A stretch of DNA of 64,000 nucleotides, taken from contig JBEDUK010000021.1 of the NCBI GenBank assembly GCA_040414485.1, positions 7,669 through 71,668 of the forward strand, written 5' to 3'. The stretch is from JBEDUK01 sp040414485 (GTDB taxonomy: Bacteria; Actinomycetota; UBA4738). Under the pieces are notes generated by a model. That model had not been told where the DNA came from, made no database searches, and saw nothing but the letters and a program-made list of their open reading frames with translations. Both the position numbers and the translations under genes were made by a program. Position 1 is the first letter of the stretch. Each line of letters starts with the position of its first letter. Positions 1 to 9,614 of this stretch are shown one piece after another.

Positions 1-1944
1 TTGGTCGCGTTCGGGCCTGTTTCGTTCAGCGTCCCGGGCACATGGCCGATCGTCGACACGGCGACGGACCCGCGAGCGTGCGTCCGTTTCGACCGGCACG
101 CCGTCTACCTGGGCGCCCAGCAGCCAGATGCCTCATGTCCGGCCCGGGTGGCCGGCCGGGCCGATTCGGTCCAGGTCGAGCCCTCGACGCAGACCGGCGA
201 ACGTCTCGGGCCGGCCCGCACGACGGCCCACGGCATCGGGTTCCGCGAGGTCTTGGACGCGGCCACGGCGCGCGCCATCGTCGTCGAACTGACCGGCCTC
301 CGCGTCCGGGCCACCATCGCCTACCGATCGGACCCCGCGACGGCGCTTGCCATCCTCGACTCCTTCGCCCGTGCGGCCAAGCCGGCGAGGTTGCCGAATC
401 CGCCGGCGACGCCGGCGCTGCCCGGCGTGCCGTCGCTTCAGGGCTACGGCGGAAGCGTCTTCGCCGGGCTCGGCTTCGACACCTGCACGGCGCCGTCGGA
501 GACCACGATGAAGGCGTGGCTCGCTTCCCCCTACCGCATGGTCGGTGTCTACATCGGCGGCGAGAACCGCGCGTGCTCGCAGCCGAACCTGACCGCGACA
601 TGGGTGGCCCACGTCGAGGCGATGGGCTGGCGCCTGATCCCGACGTACGTCGGCCTGCAGGCGCCGTGCGCGAAGCAGCAGGGGTTCGCCAGCATCGATC
701 CGGCGATCGCGGAGAAGCAGGGGACCGCCGCAGCCGACAACATCGCGACGGAGGCCGCGACCCTGCGCCTCGGCCAGGGCGCGCCCGCGTACTTCGACAT
801 GGAGGGGTACGACTCGACGAACCAGGCGTGCGACCTGGTGGTGGAGCGGTTCCTCTCCGCATACGTCGGAGAGATGCACGTGAAGCACCTCGCCGCCGGC
901 GTCTACGGCAGCGCGGCCAGCACGATCCTGCAACTGGTGGGGCACTACCACGACCGGACCTACCACAGCCCCGACGACGTCTGGATCGCGCACTGGGACG
1001 GTCGAAAGGACGTGTTCGGCGACTCCTACGTGCCGGACGATGTGTGGACGAACCACCAGCGTCTGCATCAGTACCAGGGCCAGCACTACGAGACCTGGGG
1101 CGGCGTGCAGGTCTTCGTCGACAACGATGTCGCCGACGGCAACGTGGTCGGCCCTCGCCGCGACCTGGTCTTCGACCGGAAGGACACGGCCCCGCGAGAC
1201 ATCTACGCCGTCGGGCCCGACGGCATCGGCCTGCGCCGGCTGACCGCCGCGCCGTCCGACGACTACGCGCCGGCGCTGTCCAGGGACGGCACGAAGATCG
1301 CGTTCACCAGTAACCGGAACGGGCACTACAACATCTGGGTGATGAACGCCGACGGCTCGGACGTGCACCAGGTCACGAACGACATCCACTACAACGGCTA
1401 CCCGTCGTGGTCGCCGAGCGGCAGCCAGATCGTCTTCCAGAGCACCAGGACCGGCAGCGAGAACCTCTGGATCGTGGGCGCCAACGGCACCGGCCTTCGA
1501 CGCCTCACCTCCACGCCCAGGAACGACGTGCGGCCGGCCTGGTCGCCGGGCGGCGCCACGATCGCGTTCACCAGCGACCGTTCGGGCAACAACGACGTGT
1601 GGACGGTCTCGACCGACGGGAAATACCTGCGCCGGCTCACATGGAGGGCCGGCCAGGACAGCGATGCGGCATGGGCGCCGAACGGCTCCCTCATCGCGTT
1701 CGACTCGGACCGCACGGGCAATTCGGAGATCTTCACCGTCTCGCCGAGGGGCGAGGGCGCGAAGCAGATCACGAACAACCCGGCATCGGACGACGCGGCG
1801 GGCTGGTCGCCGGATTCGCAGCGCCTCTGCTTCACCAGCGACCGTTCGGGCACCACGCGCGTGTGGGTCATGGATCGCGACGGGTCGAATCCGATCCAGG
1901 TGACGTTCGCGGGGACGCTGAACCAGTTGCCCTACTGGACCTGA
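1..1944 (+). CDS. DUF1906 (Rv2525c-like) domain plus TolB/PD40 beta-propeller protein, 5'-partial
   Basis: The frame is open from the first base, so the true start and any signal peptide lie outside the window; the TTG at base 1 is not proof of a start. About 140 N-terminal residues are followed by a GH25-like TIM-barrel region of the DUF1906 type (about residues 150-390), with the strands GFDTC, VGVYIGG and AYFDMEGYD. The last 250 residues hold five PD40/TolB blades of the pattern DIYAVGPDG...RRLT, ending at PYWT. Rv2525c-like proteins are exported and cell-wall associated; a role in binding or trimming envelope glycan is inference. The 3' end overlaps the convergent glycosyltransferase gene by 13 bp. 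Confidence 0.8.
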   Translation: MVAFGPVSFSVPGTWPIVDTATDPRACVRFDRHAVYLGAQQPDASCPARVAGRADSVQVEPSTQTGERLGPARTTAHGIGFREVLDAATARAIVVELTGLRVRATIAYRSDPATALAILDSFARAAKPARLPNPPATPALPGVPSLQGYGGSVFAGLGFDTCTAPSETTMKAWLASPYRMVGVYIGGENRACSQPNLTATWVAHVEAMGWRLIPTYVGLQAPCAKQQGFASIDPAIAEKQGTAAADNIATEAATLRLGQGAPAYFDMEGYDSTNQACDLVVERFLSAYVGEMHVKHLAAGVYGSAASTILQLVGHYHDRTYHSPDDVWIAHWDGRKDVFGDSYVPDDVWTNHQRLHQYQGQHYETWGGVQVFVDNDVADGNVVGPRRDLVFDRKDTAPRDIYAVGPDGIGLRRLTAAPSDDYAPALSRDGTKIAFTSNRNGHYNIWVMNADGSDVHQVTNDIHYNGYPSWSPSGSQIVFQSTRTGSENLWIVGANGTGLRRLTSTPRNDVRPAWSPGGATIAFTSDRSGNNDVWTVSTDGKYLRRLTWRAGQDSDAAWAPNGSLIAFDSDRTGNSEIFTVSPRGEGAKQITNNPASDDAAGWSPDSQRLCFTSDRSGTTRVWVMDRDGSNPIQVTFAGTLNQLPYWT

Positions 1945-3302
1945 GCGGCAGTTGCACTCAGCGCGGCGTCGGTCCCCTGGACGCGCCGGCGAGGCTCCCG
2001 CAGGGACCACCCGATGAGGATGGCGACGAGCACCACCTCCGCCGCGGTCACCATCACCTGGGTCCACAGGACGGCCGGATAGACGTGGATCGTCCGGAAG
2101 CGTTGGGTGAGCAGATAGCCGAACGACAGCACGGCCAGGTCGGCGAACGCCAACCACGCGGGAAGGCGACGCCAGACCAGGGCGAGCACGGGGAGCCCGA
2201 GGAACAGGAACCACGGGAGCACGTAGCCCGCCGTCAGCGCGTACACGAGCGCCGCCGACCCGACGGCCAGCGCAGGCCCCGGCTCGCGCAGGCGGGGGAG
2301 CACCACGACGGCCAGGATCGCGAGCGTTGCGAGGGTGACCCAATACCCCTGGGAGCGGTAGACGCCCTGGATGCCGGCGAGGCTGATCCCCGGATGCACC
2401 CGCTGGAGCAGCTGAACGACGTGCAGGGGCAGTCTCCATACGGCGAATGGATCGCCCAGGTGAAAGGCGTCGGCCAGGTCCCGAACGGCCGTGACACCCG
2501 TCAGGGCGTACCCGGCGGCCGCGACGATGACGCCGACGCCGAGCTGCCACGCCGCCGCGGCGAGCCCCCTCCGTCGCCACGTCCACAGCGCAAGCGCGGC
2601 CATCGGCACGACGCCGACCACCTTGATCAGCGTCGCGAACGCCATCGCGAGGCCCGCCAGCACGTCACGCTCGCGCATCGCGAGCAGCACGCCGACCAGG
2701 ACGGCCGTCCCGGCGATCGCGTCGTTGTGCGCGCCGTTCACCACGGTGACGACGACGAGCGGGTTCAGCCCGACGAAGGCCATGCCGAGCGGGTCGTGCG
2801 TGGTCCGCCAGACCAGGAGCAGCGCCACGAACGCGGCGATCGCGGCCAGGAGTTGGAACCCCATCCGGTTCGCGCGCGGGTTGTTGCGCGCAAGCCTGAC
2901 CACTCCGGCGGACAGCGCCGTGAAGGCCGGGCCGTACAGGGACGTACGCTGCCGCCAGAACGTCCCCATCCGCTGCAGGAACGGATCGCCCTTGAAGGTG
3001 GCCGGCGCCGTGGTGTAGGGGTTGTGGTGATGCACCATCAGGACGCGCCCGTACATCGTGTAGGCCCAGACGTCCGCCGACTCGCGCGGCGGGAACATCA
3101 CGGCCGTCATGAGGAGACCGGCGGACAGGACCGCCACCGCCCAGCCGCGGAACGTGCCCCAGCGCTTCGGGCCGGCGAGCATCGGGACGAACGCGGCGCA
3201 CGCGACGCCCAGCGCCGCGACATGCACCCACCCGGCTTGCGACGTCGCCAGCGCCGCCACCGTCGCGAGGACGACCACCGCGGCGAGCGCCCACCGGATC
3301 AC
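1932..3302 (-). CDS. GT-C family polyprenol-phosphate-dependent glycosyltransferase (MptB/GT87-like)
   Basis: A 456-residue integral membrane protein with about 11-12 hydrophobic segments. The first extracytoplasmic loop, after the second or third helix, carries an acidic GT-C type motif (PRESADVWAYTMYGR) followed by HHHNPY, as in mannosyltransferases that use polyprenyl-phosphate sugars. A later loop has NPLVVVTVVNGAHNDA, typical of the same group. The likely role is adding a hexose or pentose from a lipid-linked donor to an envelope glycan or lipoglycan. The DPA operon about 29 kb away shows that the organism makes such donors. The substrate cannot be read from sequence. The start ATG is followed at once by a helix. 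Confidence 0.75.
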   Translation of the reverse strand: MIRWALAAVVVLATVAALATSQAGWVHVAALGVACAAFVPMLAGPKRWGTFRGWAVAVLSAGLLMTAVMFPPRESADVWAYTMYGRVLMVHHHNPYTTAPATFKGDPFLQRMGTFWRQRTSLYGPAFTALSAGVVRLARNNPRANRMGFQLLAAIAAFVALLLVWRTTHDPLGMAFVGLNPLVVVTVVNGAHNDAIAGTAVLVGVLLAMRERDVLAGLAMAFATLIKVVGVVPMAALALWTWRRRGLAAAAWQLGVGVIVAAAGYALTGVTAVRDLADAFHLGDPFAVWRLPLHVVQLLQRVHPGISLAGIQGVYRSQGYWVTLATLAILAVVVLPRLREPGPALAVGSAALVYALTAGYVLPWFLFLGLPVLALVWRRLPAWLAFADLAVLSFGYLLTQRFRTIHVYPAVLWTQVMVTAAEVVLVAILIGWSLREPRRRVQGTDAALSATAAQVQ

Positions 3303-3352
3303 TCCGGGGCCACCCTATCGCACCGCGCGCACGCGATACGGTGGCGGGCACG

Positions 3353-4393
3353 ATGCCGCCTGACCGCGAGGGCACCCCGGCTGACGTCACGGGGACCATG
3401 CGCGCCATGCGCATGCACGCGGCCGGTGGGCGGCTGATCGACGACGCCATGCCACTGCCCCTGCCCGGCCCAGGCCAGGTCCTGATCCGCGTGGACGTCT
3501 GTGCGGTGTGCCGAACCGACCTCCATGTGCTCGACGGCGAGCTCTCCGAGCCGAAGCTCCCGCTCGTGCTCGGACATCAGATCGTCGGCATGGTCGAACG
3601 AGGCGGGCCCGAGGTCGAAGCGCCCGCACCGGGCGACCGGGTCGGCGTCCCGTGGCTGGGCTGGACCTGCGGCGTCTGCCGCTACTGCCGAACCGGCCGG
3701 GAGAACCTCTGTCCCGACGCGCGGTTCACCGGCTACACGATCGACGGCGGCTACGCGGAGTTCGCCGTCGCCGACGCCCGGTTCTGCTTCCCGATCCCGG
3801 ACGGCTACGCCGATCTGCAGGCGGCGCCGCTGCTGTGCGCCGGACTGATCGGGTACCGCTGCCTGCGCATGGCTGGAGACGCCGAACGCATCGGCATCTA
3901 CGGGTTCGGCTCCGCGGCCCACATCGTCACGCAGGTGGCGCGGCATCAGGGCCGTCGTGTGCTCGCCTTCACCCGCCCCGGGGACGATGCCGCGCAGGCC
4001 TTCGCTCGCGAACTGGGCGCCGAATGGGCCGGCTCCATCGATGACGAACCACCGGAGCGGCTCGACGCCGCGCTGATCTTCGCGCCCGCTGGCGACCTGG
4101 TCCCGCTGGCGCTGGCGTCGGTGGAGCCCGGCGGGACGGTCGTGTGCGGGGGCATCCACATGAGCGACATCCCCTCGTTCCCGTATCGCATCCTGTGGGG
4201 CGAACGGTCCATCCGGTCGGTGGCAAACCTCACCCGCGCCGACGGGGTCGAGTTCCTGGCGCTGGCGCCGACCGTGCCGGTTCGAAGCACCGTCACGACG
4301 TTCCCGCTCGACGCGGCGAACGAGGCGCTGGCCGCGCTGCGGGCCGGTGGTGTCGCCGGATCCATCGTGCTCGACATTGCTGGGGCAAACTGA
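3353..4393 (+). CDS. Zinc-dependent alcohol dehydrogenase, MDR family
   Basis: A 346-residue medium-chain dehydrogenase. Visible features are the catalytic zinc Cys in VCAVCRTD, the following GHQIVG histidine, the four structural-zinc cysteines in CGVCRYCRTGRENLC, and a third catalytic ligand in LLCAGLIG. The Rossmann fold has GIYGFGSAAH. Oxidation of a primary alcohol, or the reverse, with NAD(P)H is the family reaction. A GTG at 3341 is in frame, but a TACGGT hexamer ends 10 nt before the ATG at 3353, matching the leaderless layout seen elsewhere, so 3353 is preferred. An internal ATG near residue 15 (MRAMRMHAAG) is where many homologues begin. Confidence 0.85.
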   Translation: MPPDREGTPADVTGTMRAMRMHAAGGRLIDDAMPLPLPGPGQVLIRVDVCAVCRTDLHVLDGELSEPKLPLVLGHQIVGMVERGGPEVEAPAPGDRVGVPWLGWTCGVCRYCRTGRENLCPDARFTGYTIDGGYAEFAVADARFCFPIPDGYADLQAAPLLCAGLIGYRCLRMAGDAERIGIYGFGSAAHIVTQVARHQGRRVLAFTRPGDDAAQAFARELGAEWAGSIDDEPPERLDAALIFAPAGDLVPLALASVEPGGTVVCGGIHMSDIPSFPYRILWGERSIRSVANLTRADGVEFLALAPTVPVRSTVTTFPLDAANEALAALRAGGVAGSIVLDIAGAN

Positions 4394-4397
4394 CTCC

Positions 4398-5549
4398 GTG
4401 GCGGTCGACCAGCCGGCGGAGCGAACCAGTTCGAGGAAGGTCCTGAAGCGCGCGATCACGCTGCTCGCGCTGGTCCTGGTCATCGAGTACGTCGTCGTCC
4501 CGCAGCTGCCCGGCATCCAGAGCTCGCTCGAACAGGTCGGCTCCGCGAACCTCTGGTTCGTGCTGGCCGGCGCGATCTTCGAGGCCGGGTCGCTCTTCTG
4601 CTACGCGGGCCTGACCCGGAGCGTCCTCCCCAAGGAATCCGCGCCCGGCTTGTGGACCACCTTTCTCATGGATCTCTCGACGTTCTCCGTGAGCCACATC
4701 GTGCCGGGCGGCAGCGCGGCCGGCAGCGGCCTCGGGTTCCGCCTGCTGACCGAGCGCGGGGTGACCGGCCCGGACGCTGCGTTCGCCCTGGCGGCGCAGG
4801 GGATCGGTTCGGCGGTCGTGCTGAACGTGATCCTGTGGCTGGCGCTGGTCGTCTCGATCCCGGTGACCGGCTACAACCCGCTGTATCTCACCGCCGCCAT
4901 CGCGGGCATCCTGATCCTGGGCATCGCCGTCGGCTGCGTGATCCTGCTCACCCGCGGGGAGGCGCGTGCGGCGAGGCTGCTGCGCTGGATCGCGCGCAAG
5001 GTGCCGTTCCTGAACGAGGACCGGATGCACCAGCTCGCCCACCGGCTGGCGAACCGCCTCCGCGCGCTGGGCAGCGACCGCCGGCGGATGGTCCACGCGG
5101 TGGGCTGGGCGAGCGGGAACTGGCTGCTGGACGCCACAGCGCTCTGGCTCTTCATCGCCGCGTTCGGCCACCACACGAAGATCGTGGGCCTGCTGGTCTC
5201 CTACTGCCTGGCGCAGGTGCTGGCCGCGATCCCGTTGACGCCGGGCGGCCTGGGCGTGGTCGAGGTGACGCTCACGGCCTCGCTGGTGGGGTTCGGCGTG
5301 CCGAAGGGAACCGCGGCGCTGGGCGTGATCCTGTGGCGGCTGTTCGAATTCTGGCTGCCGATCCCGTTCGGCGGCGTGGCGTACCTGTCGCTGCGCGTGG
5401 GGCCGCGTCGGCCGCCGCGGCAGGAGCTGGCGGAGGCGGCCATCCAGGGCGCCGAGGAACGCGAGGACCTCCACACCTGGGCCGAACGCCACGCGCTGGC
5501 CGTCAAGGAACGAGCGGACGGGGCGGCCGGGCCGCCCGCGGAGGGGTGA
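4398..5549 (+). CDS. Lysylphosphatidylglycerol synthase TM-region / flippase-like membrane protein
   Basis: A 383-residue polytopic protein of the LPG_synthase_TM (UPF0104/AglD-like) family, with a hydrophobic core of about 8-9 helices and the family signature near the C-terminal end, TPGGLGVVEVTL. Members act in lipid or glycolipid translocation or as glycosyltransferase partners; here there is no aminoacyl-transferase domain. The GTG at 4398 is chosen because it lies 4 nt after the dehydrogenase stop; an upstream in-frame GTG at 4347 would overlap that gene by 47 bp. The C-terminal 40 residues are charged and cytoplasmic. It is probably cotranscribed with the preceding gene. Confidence 0.8.
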   Translation: MAVDQPAERTSSRKVLKRAITLLALVLVIEYVVVPQLPGIQSSLEQVGSANLWFVLAGAIFEAGSLFCYAGLTRSVLPKESAPGLWTTFLMDLSTFSVSHIVPGGSAAGSGLGFRLLTERGVTGPDAAFALAAQGIGSAVVLNVILWLALVVSIPVTGYNPLYLTAAIAGILILGIAVGCVILLTRGEARAARLLRWIARKVPFLNEDRMHQLAHRLANRLRALGSDRRRMVHAVGWASGNWLLDATALWLFIAAFGHHTKIVGLLVSYCLAQVLAAIPLTPGGLGVVEVTLTASLVGFGVPKGTAALGVILWRLFEFWLPIPFGGVAYLSLRVGPRRPPRQELAEAAIQGAEEREDLHTWAERHALAVKERADGAAGPPAEG

Positions 5550-5581
5550 CCGCCGGCCGATGGGCCGCGGTTCTCGCCGGT

Positions 5582-7189
5582 TCAGTCAGCCACTCGGCGC
5601 GCGAACGCCTGCCGGGCGGCGGCAAGCTGCCCCTCGGCCTGCGTGCGGATGACCGCGACCTCGGAGCGCATCCGGGCGACCAGTTCCTGGTCCTTCAACG
5701 AACCCAGGTTGATCTCGACATTCGCGAGCGCTCCCAGCACCGAGGCGTGCAGGACCGCCGCGGCCGTGGCACCGTCGGAGGCGGCGTTCGGGTTGCCCTT
5801 CTCGACCACCTCGACGGCGAGGTCCATCAGCGGCGTGCTGCGCCTCGCGACCTCGAGCGGCGCGGCCGCCGCCTCAGCGGTCGCGCGCTGGAGGGCGGCC
5901 GAACGTTCCGCCTTCTGCTCGTCGGAGTCCTTCGGCATCCGGATCGCCGCCATCACGGACTGGAACGCGGCGGCGTCCCGGTCCGCCAGGCCGAGCAACG
6001 CCGTCCGAGATTCGTCAGCATGGCTGACGATTTCCTCCATGCGCTCGGAGACGTCCTCGTACCCCTTTCGGCCGATGGTGAGCCGGGCGACCATCGCGAT
6101 CAGCGCGGCGCCCGCCGCGCCGGAGACGGCCGAGACGCTGCCCCCGCCCGGAGTGGGAGCGTCCGAACCGACGGCGCCGAGGAAGGCGGCGATGGTCTCG
6201 TCCGCGATCGCAGGCGGCTCGTCTGCCTCTCCGCCCGCGCCGCCGGCCGTGTCCGCCCTGGCAACCAGGTTCTCGATGATCTGTTCGGCCGGATCGAATC
6301 CCCGCAACTGCAGGTAGTGCTCGGCTGCGGTCGCCACGGCGCCCTGGGGCGAGAGGCCCACGATCTCGGTGTCCAGGACCGCCAGGCCGTACCTGGACGC
6401 TTCGACCTTCACCAGTTCGAATGCCCGGTGGATCGGCGTGGTCTCGGTGTCCACCAGGTTCATCGACACGGTCACGCAGTCGCGCTCCGGAACGTAGAAG
6501 CCGATGGCGCGAACGTTCTTCAGGCCGCCGGAGGTCTCCCGCACCGCCTTCGCGATGGCCTTCGCCGCGTCCTCGTCCTCGGCGCCCCCATCCAGGTAAA
6601 CGTTGAACGCGACCAGCGGCTTGCGCGCGCCGACCGCCACGGCGCCGGCCTTGCCGATCTGGTGCGGGCCGAGGTCCGGCAGGCGCTCGCCGCGCGCCAC
6701 GTCGGCCTTCAGGCCCTCGTATTCGCCCTTGCGAACCGCGGCGAGGCTCGCCCGCGCCGGTGACATCGCGGCCTGGTCGTACAGATAGACGGGAAGGTTC
6801 AGGGTCTCCGCCAATTCACGGCCGACGTCGCGCGCCAACGCCACGCAGTCGTCCATGGTGACGTCGCGGATCGGAAGGAACGGGATCACGTCGACGGCGC
6901 CCATGCGCGGATGGCCGCCCGTGTGCTGTTCCATGTCGATCAGCTCGACGGCCTTCGCCGCGCCGGCCAGCGCGCTTCGCTTGACCGCTTCGGGCGGACC
7001 GATCAGCGTCGAATCCAGACGGTTGTGATCCGGGTCCCACTGGACGTTGACCAGCGCGACGCCGGGCACCTGCAGCGCGGCGACGATCGCGTCGATCACG
7101 TCCTGCCGTCGACCTTCGCTGAAGTTCGGAACGATCTCCATCAACGGCCGGGCGGGCGCCGCGGCTGCCGTATCTCCCGTGTCGGCCAT
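5582..7189 (-). CDS. ftcD: Bifunctional glutamate formimidoyltransferase / formiminotetrahydrofolate cyclodeaminase
   Basis: A 535-residue fusion. Residues about 15-310 form the formiminotransferase half (MEIVPNFSEGR at its start; HTGGHPRMGAVDVIPF with the catalytic His). Residues about 345-535 form the cyclodeaminase half (TPGGGSVSAVSGAAGAALI). The enzyme moves the formimino group of formiminoglutamate, the end product of histidine breakdown, onto tetrahydrofolate and deaminates it to methenyl-THF. Many bacteria carry the halves as separate genes; animals have the fusion. The ATG is preceded by GAGGAGG at ideal spacing. No hut genes are next to it. Confidence 0.92.
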   Translation of the reverse strand: MADTGDTAAAAPARPLMEIVPNFSEGRRQDVIDAIVAALQVPGVALVNVQWDPDHNRLDSTLIGPPEAVKRSALAGAAKAVELIDMEQHTGGHPRMGAVDVIPFLPIRDVTMDDCVALARDVGRELAETLNLPVYLYDQAAMSPARASLAAVRKGEYEGLKADVARGERLPDLGPHQIGKAGAVAVGARKPLVAFNVYLDGGAEDEDAAKAIAKAVRETSGGLKNVRAIGFYVPERDCVTVSMNLVDTETTPIHRAFELVKVEASRYGLAVLDTEIVGLSPQGAVATAAEHYLQLRGFDPAEQIIENLVARADTAGGAGGEADEPPAIADETIAAFLGAVGSDAPTPGGGSVSAVSGAAGAALIAMVARLTIGRKGYEDVSERMEEIVSHADESRTALLGLADRDAAAFQSVMAAIRMPKDSDEQKAERSAALQRATAEAAAAPLEVARRSTPLMDLAVEVVEKGNPNAASDGATAAAVLHASVLGALANVEINLGSLKDQELVARMRSEVAVIRTQAEGQLAAARQAFARRVAD

Positions 7190-7300
7190 CGATCCTCCTC
7201 GGTGTGCGCTCCTACGCGGGACTCTGCAGCCGATCGCCGGGGGCGAAGGCGTGCCCTGACGTCGAGGTCGGTCAACGCTCCGTTCGAGCCGGGCCTGACC

Positions 7301-7714
7301 TTAGCGCACCAGCAGCACGGGGAGGTCGGCCTCGTCGAGCACCTTGTGCGTGACGCTGCCGACCACGAGGGCGGAGAACTCGGTGAGCCCGCGGCTGCCC
7401 ATGACGATCACGTCGGCCCGGTCCTCGTGCGCGGCGCGGAGGATCTCGTCGGCGACGCCCCCGATGAAGGCGTGGCGAACGTCTGCGGCAGCGTCCACGC
7501 CGCTTGCGCGAAGTTGCTCGACCGCACCGTCCACGAGCACCTGCGCCTCGCTGTCGCGCTCGACGTCGGCGGCAGTCCCCTCCTGTCGCCCCCGTTCGAC
7601 CACGGTCGCCACGCGGACGTGAGCCGGCGGCGTCGCGGCCAGCGCGCCCGCGTACGGGATCGCCCTGCGCGACGGCTCCGACCCGTCGATCGAGAGCAGG
7701 ATGCGTTCGATCAT
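7301..7714 (-). CDS. Universal stress protein, UspA family
   Basis: A 137-residue single-domain Usp protein beginning MIERILLSIDGSEPSRRA. The C-terminal ATP-binding signature G-x2-G-x9-G-S is intact (GSRGLTEFSALVVGS), so it is predicted to be of the ATP-binding class. The role is general stress resistance and nucleotide-dependent signalling in the cytoplasm; the client is unknown. The reading frame stays open for a long way upstream, but only this part resembles a protein family, and the ATG at 7714 gives the usual family length. It is divergent from the M14 carboxypeptidase gene and 110 nt downstream of ftcD. Confidence 0.9.
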   Translation of the reverse strand: MIERILLSIDGSEPSRRAIPYAGALAATPPAHVRVATVVERGRQEGTAADVERDSEAQVLVDGAVEQLRASGVDAAADVRHAFIGGVADEILRAAHEDRADVIVMGSRGLTEFSALVVGSVTHKVLDEADLPVLLVR

Positions 7715-7858
7715 CTGAAGGGATGTAACCGCTCCCTCGGGGCCGCGTCCCGGGGCGTTCGCCCGCCGGTCGGAGGGCCGATCGGCCCGAGGCCGCCGCC
7801 GGTGGTAGCGTCCGCCGGTCCGGTCTCGATCGATCCGCAGCGAAAGGACCACACCGCC

Positions 7859-9556
7859 ATGCCCGAGATCCGATTCGACTGCTTCTACCGGTACGACGAC
7901 CTCACGGCGATCCTGCAGGGCTGGGCGTCCGAGCACTCCGACCTGTTTCGCCTCGAGAGCATCGGACGGTCGTTCGAGGGCCGGGAGATCTGGCTCTGCA
8001 CGGTCACCAATTTCGAGACGGGCCCGCCCGATGAGAAGCCCGCGCTGTGGATCGAGGCATCGATCCACGCCACGGAGCTCACCGGCACGGTCGCCGCGAC
8101 CTACCTGCTGAACCGGCTTGTCACGTCCCACGGGAGCGATCCGAGGGTGACCATGGCGCTGGATACGCGCGTGTTCTACGTCGTGCCGCGCGTGAACCCC
8201 GACGGAGCCGAACTGGCGCTGGCCGACGACCCGCGGTACCCGCGGTCGAGCGCTCGGCCGTACCCGTGGGCGGATCAGCAGGACGGTCTGGTGGAGCACG
8301 ACGTCGACGGCGACGGCCGCATCCTGTTCATGCGGATCCCGGACCCGAACGGCACGTGGAAGCCCGCCGCCGAGGATGCCCGCCTGATGGTTCCACGCGA
8401 TCCGTTCGACACCGAGGACGCGGGCCCCTTCTATCGCGTGCTCACCGAGGGGACGGTGCAGAACTGGGACGGCGTGACCATCAAGGTCGCGCCGCCGCTG
8501 TGGGGCCTGGACATGAACCGGAACTTCCCGATGGAGTGGGCGACCGAGGGCAAGCAGCGTGGCGCTGGTCCGTTCCCGTCCTCGGAACCGGAGATCCGCG
8601 CCGAGATGGAGGCGGTCGTCGCGCGGCCGAACATCACGGGTTCGCTCCACTATCACACGTTCAGCGGCGTGCACCTGCGGCCGTATTCCGCCCATCCCGA
8701 CGACGATTTCCCGACGAACGACCTTCGGACCTACCGGTTGATCGGCGAGCGCGGAACGGAATTGACCGGATATCCGTCGGTGTCGGTCTTTCACGACTTC
8801 AAGTACGACCTGAAGGACACGATTTCAGGCGCGGCCGACGACTGGATGTACGACCACCGCGGCGTGTACGCCTGGACGACGGAGTTCTGGAGCCCGATGC
8901 GGACGGCCGGGATCACGGACTATCACCTGATCGAATGGATGCGGGACCATCCCCTGTCGGACGACCTGAAGCTGCTCGAATGGGTCGACGCGAACCTGAC
9001 GGCGGGCGAGGGCTTCATCCCCTGGTACCCGTTCGACCATCCGCAGTTCGGTCCGGTCGAACTGGGCGGCATCGACTTCCTGCACTATTTCGGCAATCCG
9101 CCGCCGGCCTTCCTGGTGAAGGAGGTCGCGCCGCATTCGGACTTCGCGCTGTTCCATCTGCTGATCTCGCCGCTGCTGCAGTTCCGCGAAGTGTCCGCCA
9201 CGGCGGTCGGCGACGGCGCCTGGCGGGTGCGCGCGGTGGTCGAGAACACAGGGTGGCTCCCGACAAGCGTCACGGAGAAGGCGGTCGAACGGAAAGTGGT
9301 GCGTCCGCTCACCCTCGAGATCTCCTTTCCCGAGGGCGCGACGCTTGCGTCGGGCGAGGAGAAGGTCGAATGCGGTCAATTGACCGGTCGCGCGCTGCGT
9401 CGAAGCCTGATCTGGTGGGGCGGCGACGACGCGACGAGCGATCGAGCCAAGGTCGAATGGGTGATCGAAGGGCCCGCCGGCTCGGAGGTGACGGTGACGG
9501 CGAAGCACGAACGGGCCGGCACGGTTCGACAGACGGTTCGGCTCCAAGCGACATAG
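7859..9556 (+). CDS. M14-family zinc carboxypeptidase
   Basis: A 565-residue protein. The catalytic domain (about residues 1-350) has the zinc-binding HxxE in ASIHATELTG, the third ligand His in GSLHYHTF, a substrate-binding MNRNFP motif, and a candidate catalytic Glu in AWTTEFW. Residues about 440-565 look like a beta-rich accessory domain. No signal peptide is visible, so the protein may be cytoplasmic or exported another way. The ATG at 7859 is chosen over the much longer open frame because the family begins here and GAAAGGA precedes it. Release of C-terminal residues from peptides or amide-linked amino acids is the expected reaction. Confidence 0.87.
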   Translation: MPEIRFDCFYRYDDLTAILQGWASEHSDLFRLESIGRSFEGREIWLCTVTNFETGPPDEKPALWIEASIHATELTGTVAATYLLNRLVTSHGSDPRVTMALDTRVFYVVPRVNPDGAELALADDPRYPRSSARPYPWADQQDGLVEHDVDGDGRILFMRIPDPNGTWKPAAEDARLMVPRDPFDTEDAGPFYRVLTEGTVQNWDGVTIKVAPPLWGLDMNRNFPMEWATEGKQRGAGPFPSSEPEIRAEMEAVVARPNITGSLHYHTFSGVHLRPYSAHPDDDFPTNDLRTYRLIGERGTELTGYPSVSVFHDFKYDLKDTISGAADDWMYDHRGVYAWTTEFWSPMRTAGITDYHLIEWMRDHPLSDDLKLLEWVDANLTAGEGFIPWYPFDHPQFGPVELGGIDFLHYFGNPPPAFLVKEVAPHSDFALFHLLISPLLQFREVSATAVGDGAWRVRAVVENTGWLPTSVTEKAVERKVVRPLTLEISFPEGATLASGEEKVECGQLTGRALRRSLIWWGGDDATSDRAKVEWVIEGPAGSEVTVTAKHERAGTVRQTVRLQAT

Positions 9557-9614
9557 CTATCGAGTGCATCTCGGGAACGCGACCCGATACCGCTTCCAAA
9601 GTACCTTGCCCTTC

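Noticed and set aside
133..2586. An 817-residue open frame on the minus strand
   Set aside because: Arg/Gly/Pro-rich shadow of the DUF1906 and glycosyltransferase genes; no family features.
7775..7788. 14-bp palindrome GGGCCGATCGGCCC between the stress-protein and M14 genes
   Set aside because: Such GC palindromes are frequent by chance at this composition and no second copy or regulator supports it.
6911..7858. N-terminal extension of the M14 peptidase frame
   Set aside because: Sequence is a shadow of ftcD and the universal stress gene; the peptidase family starts at 7859 with an RBS.
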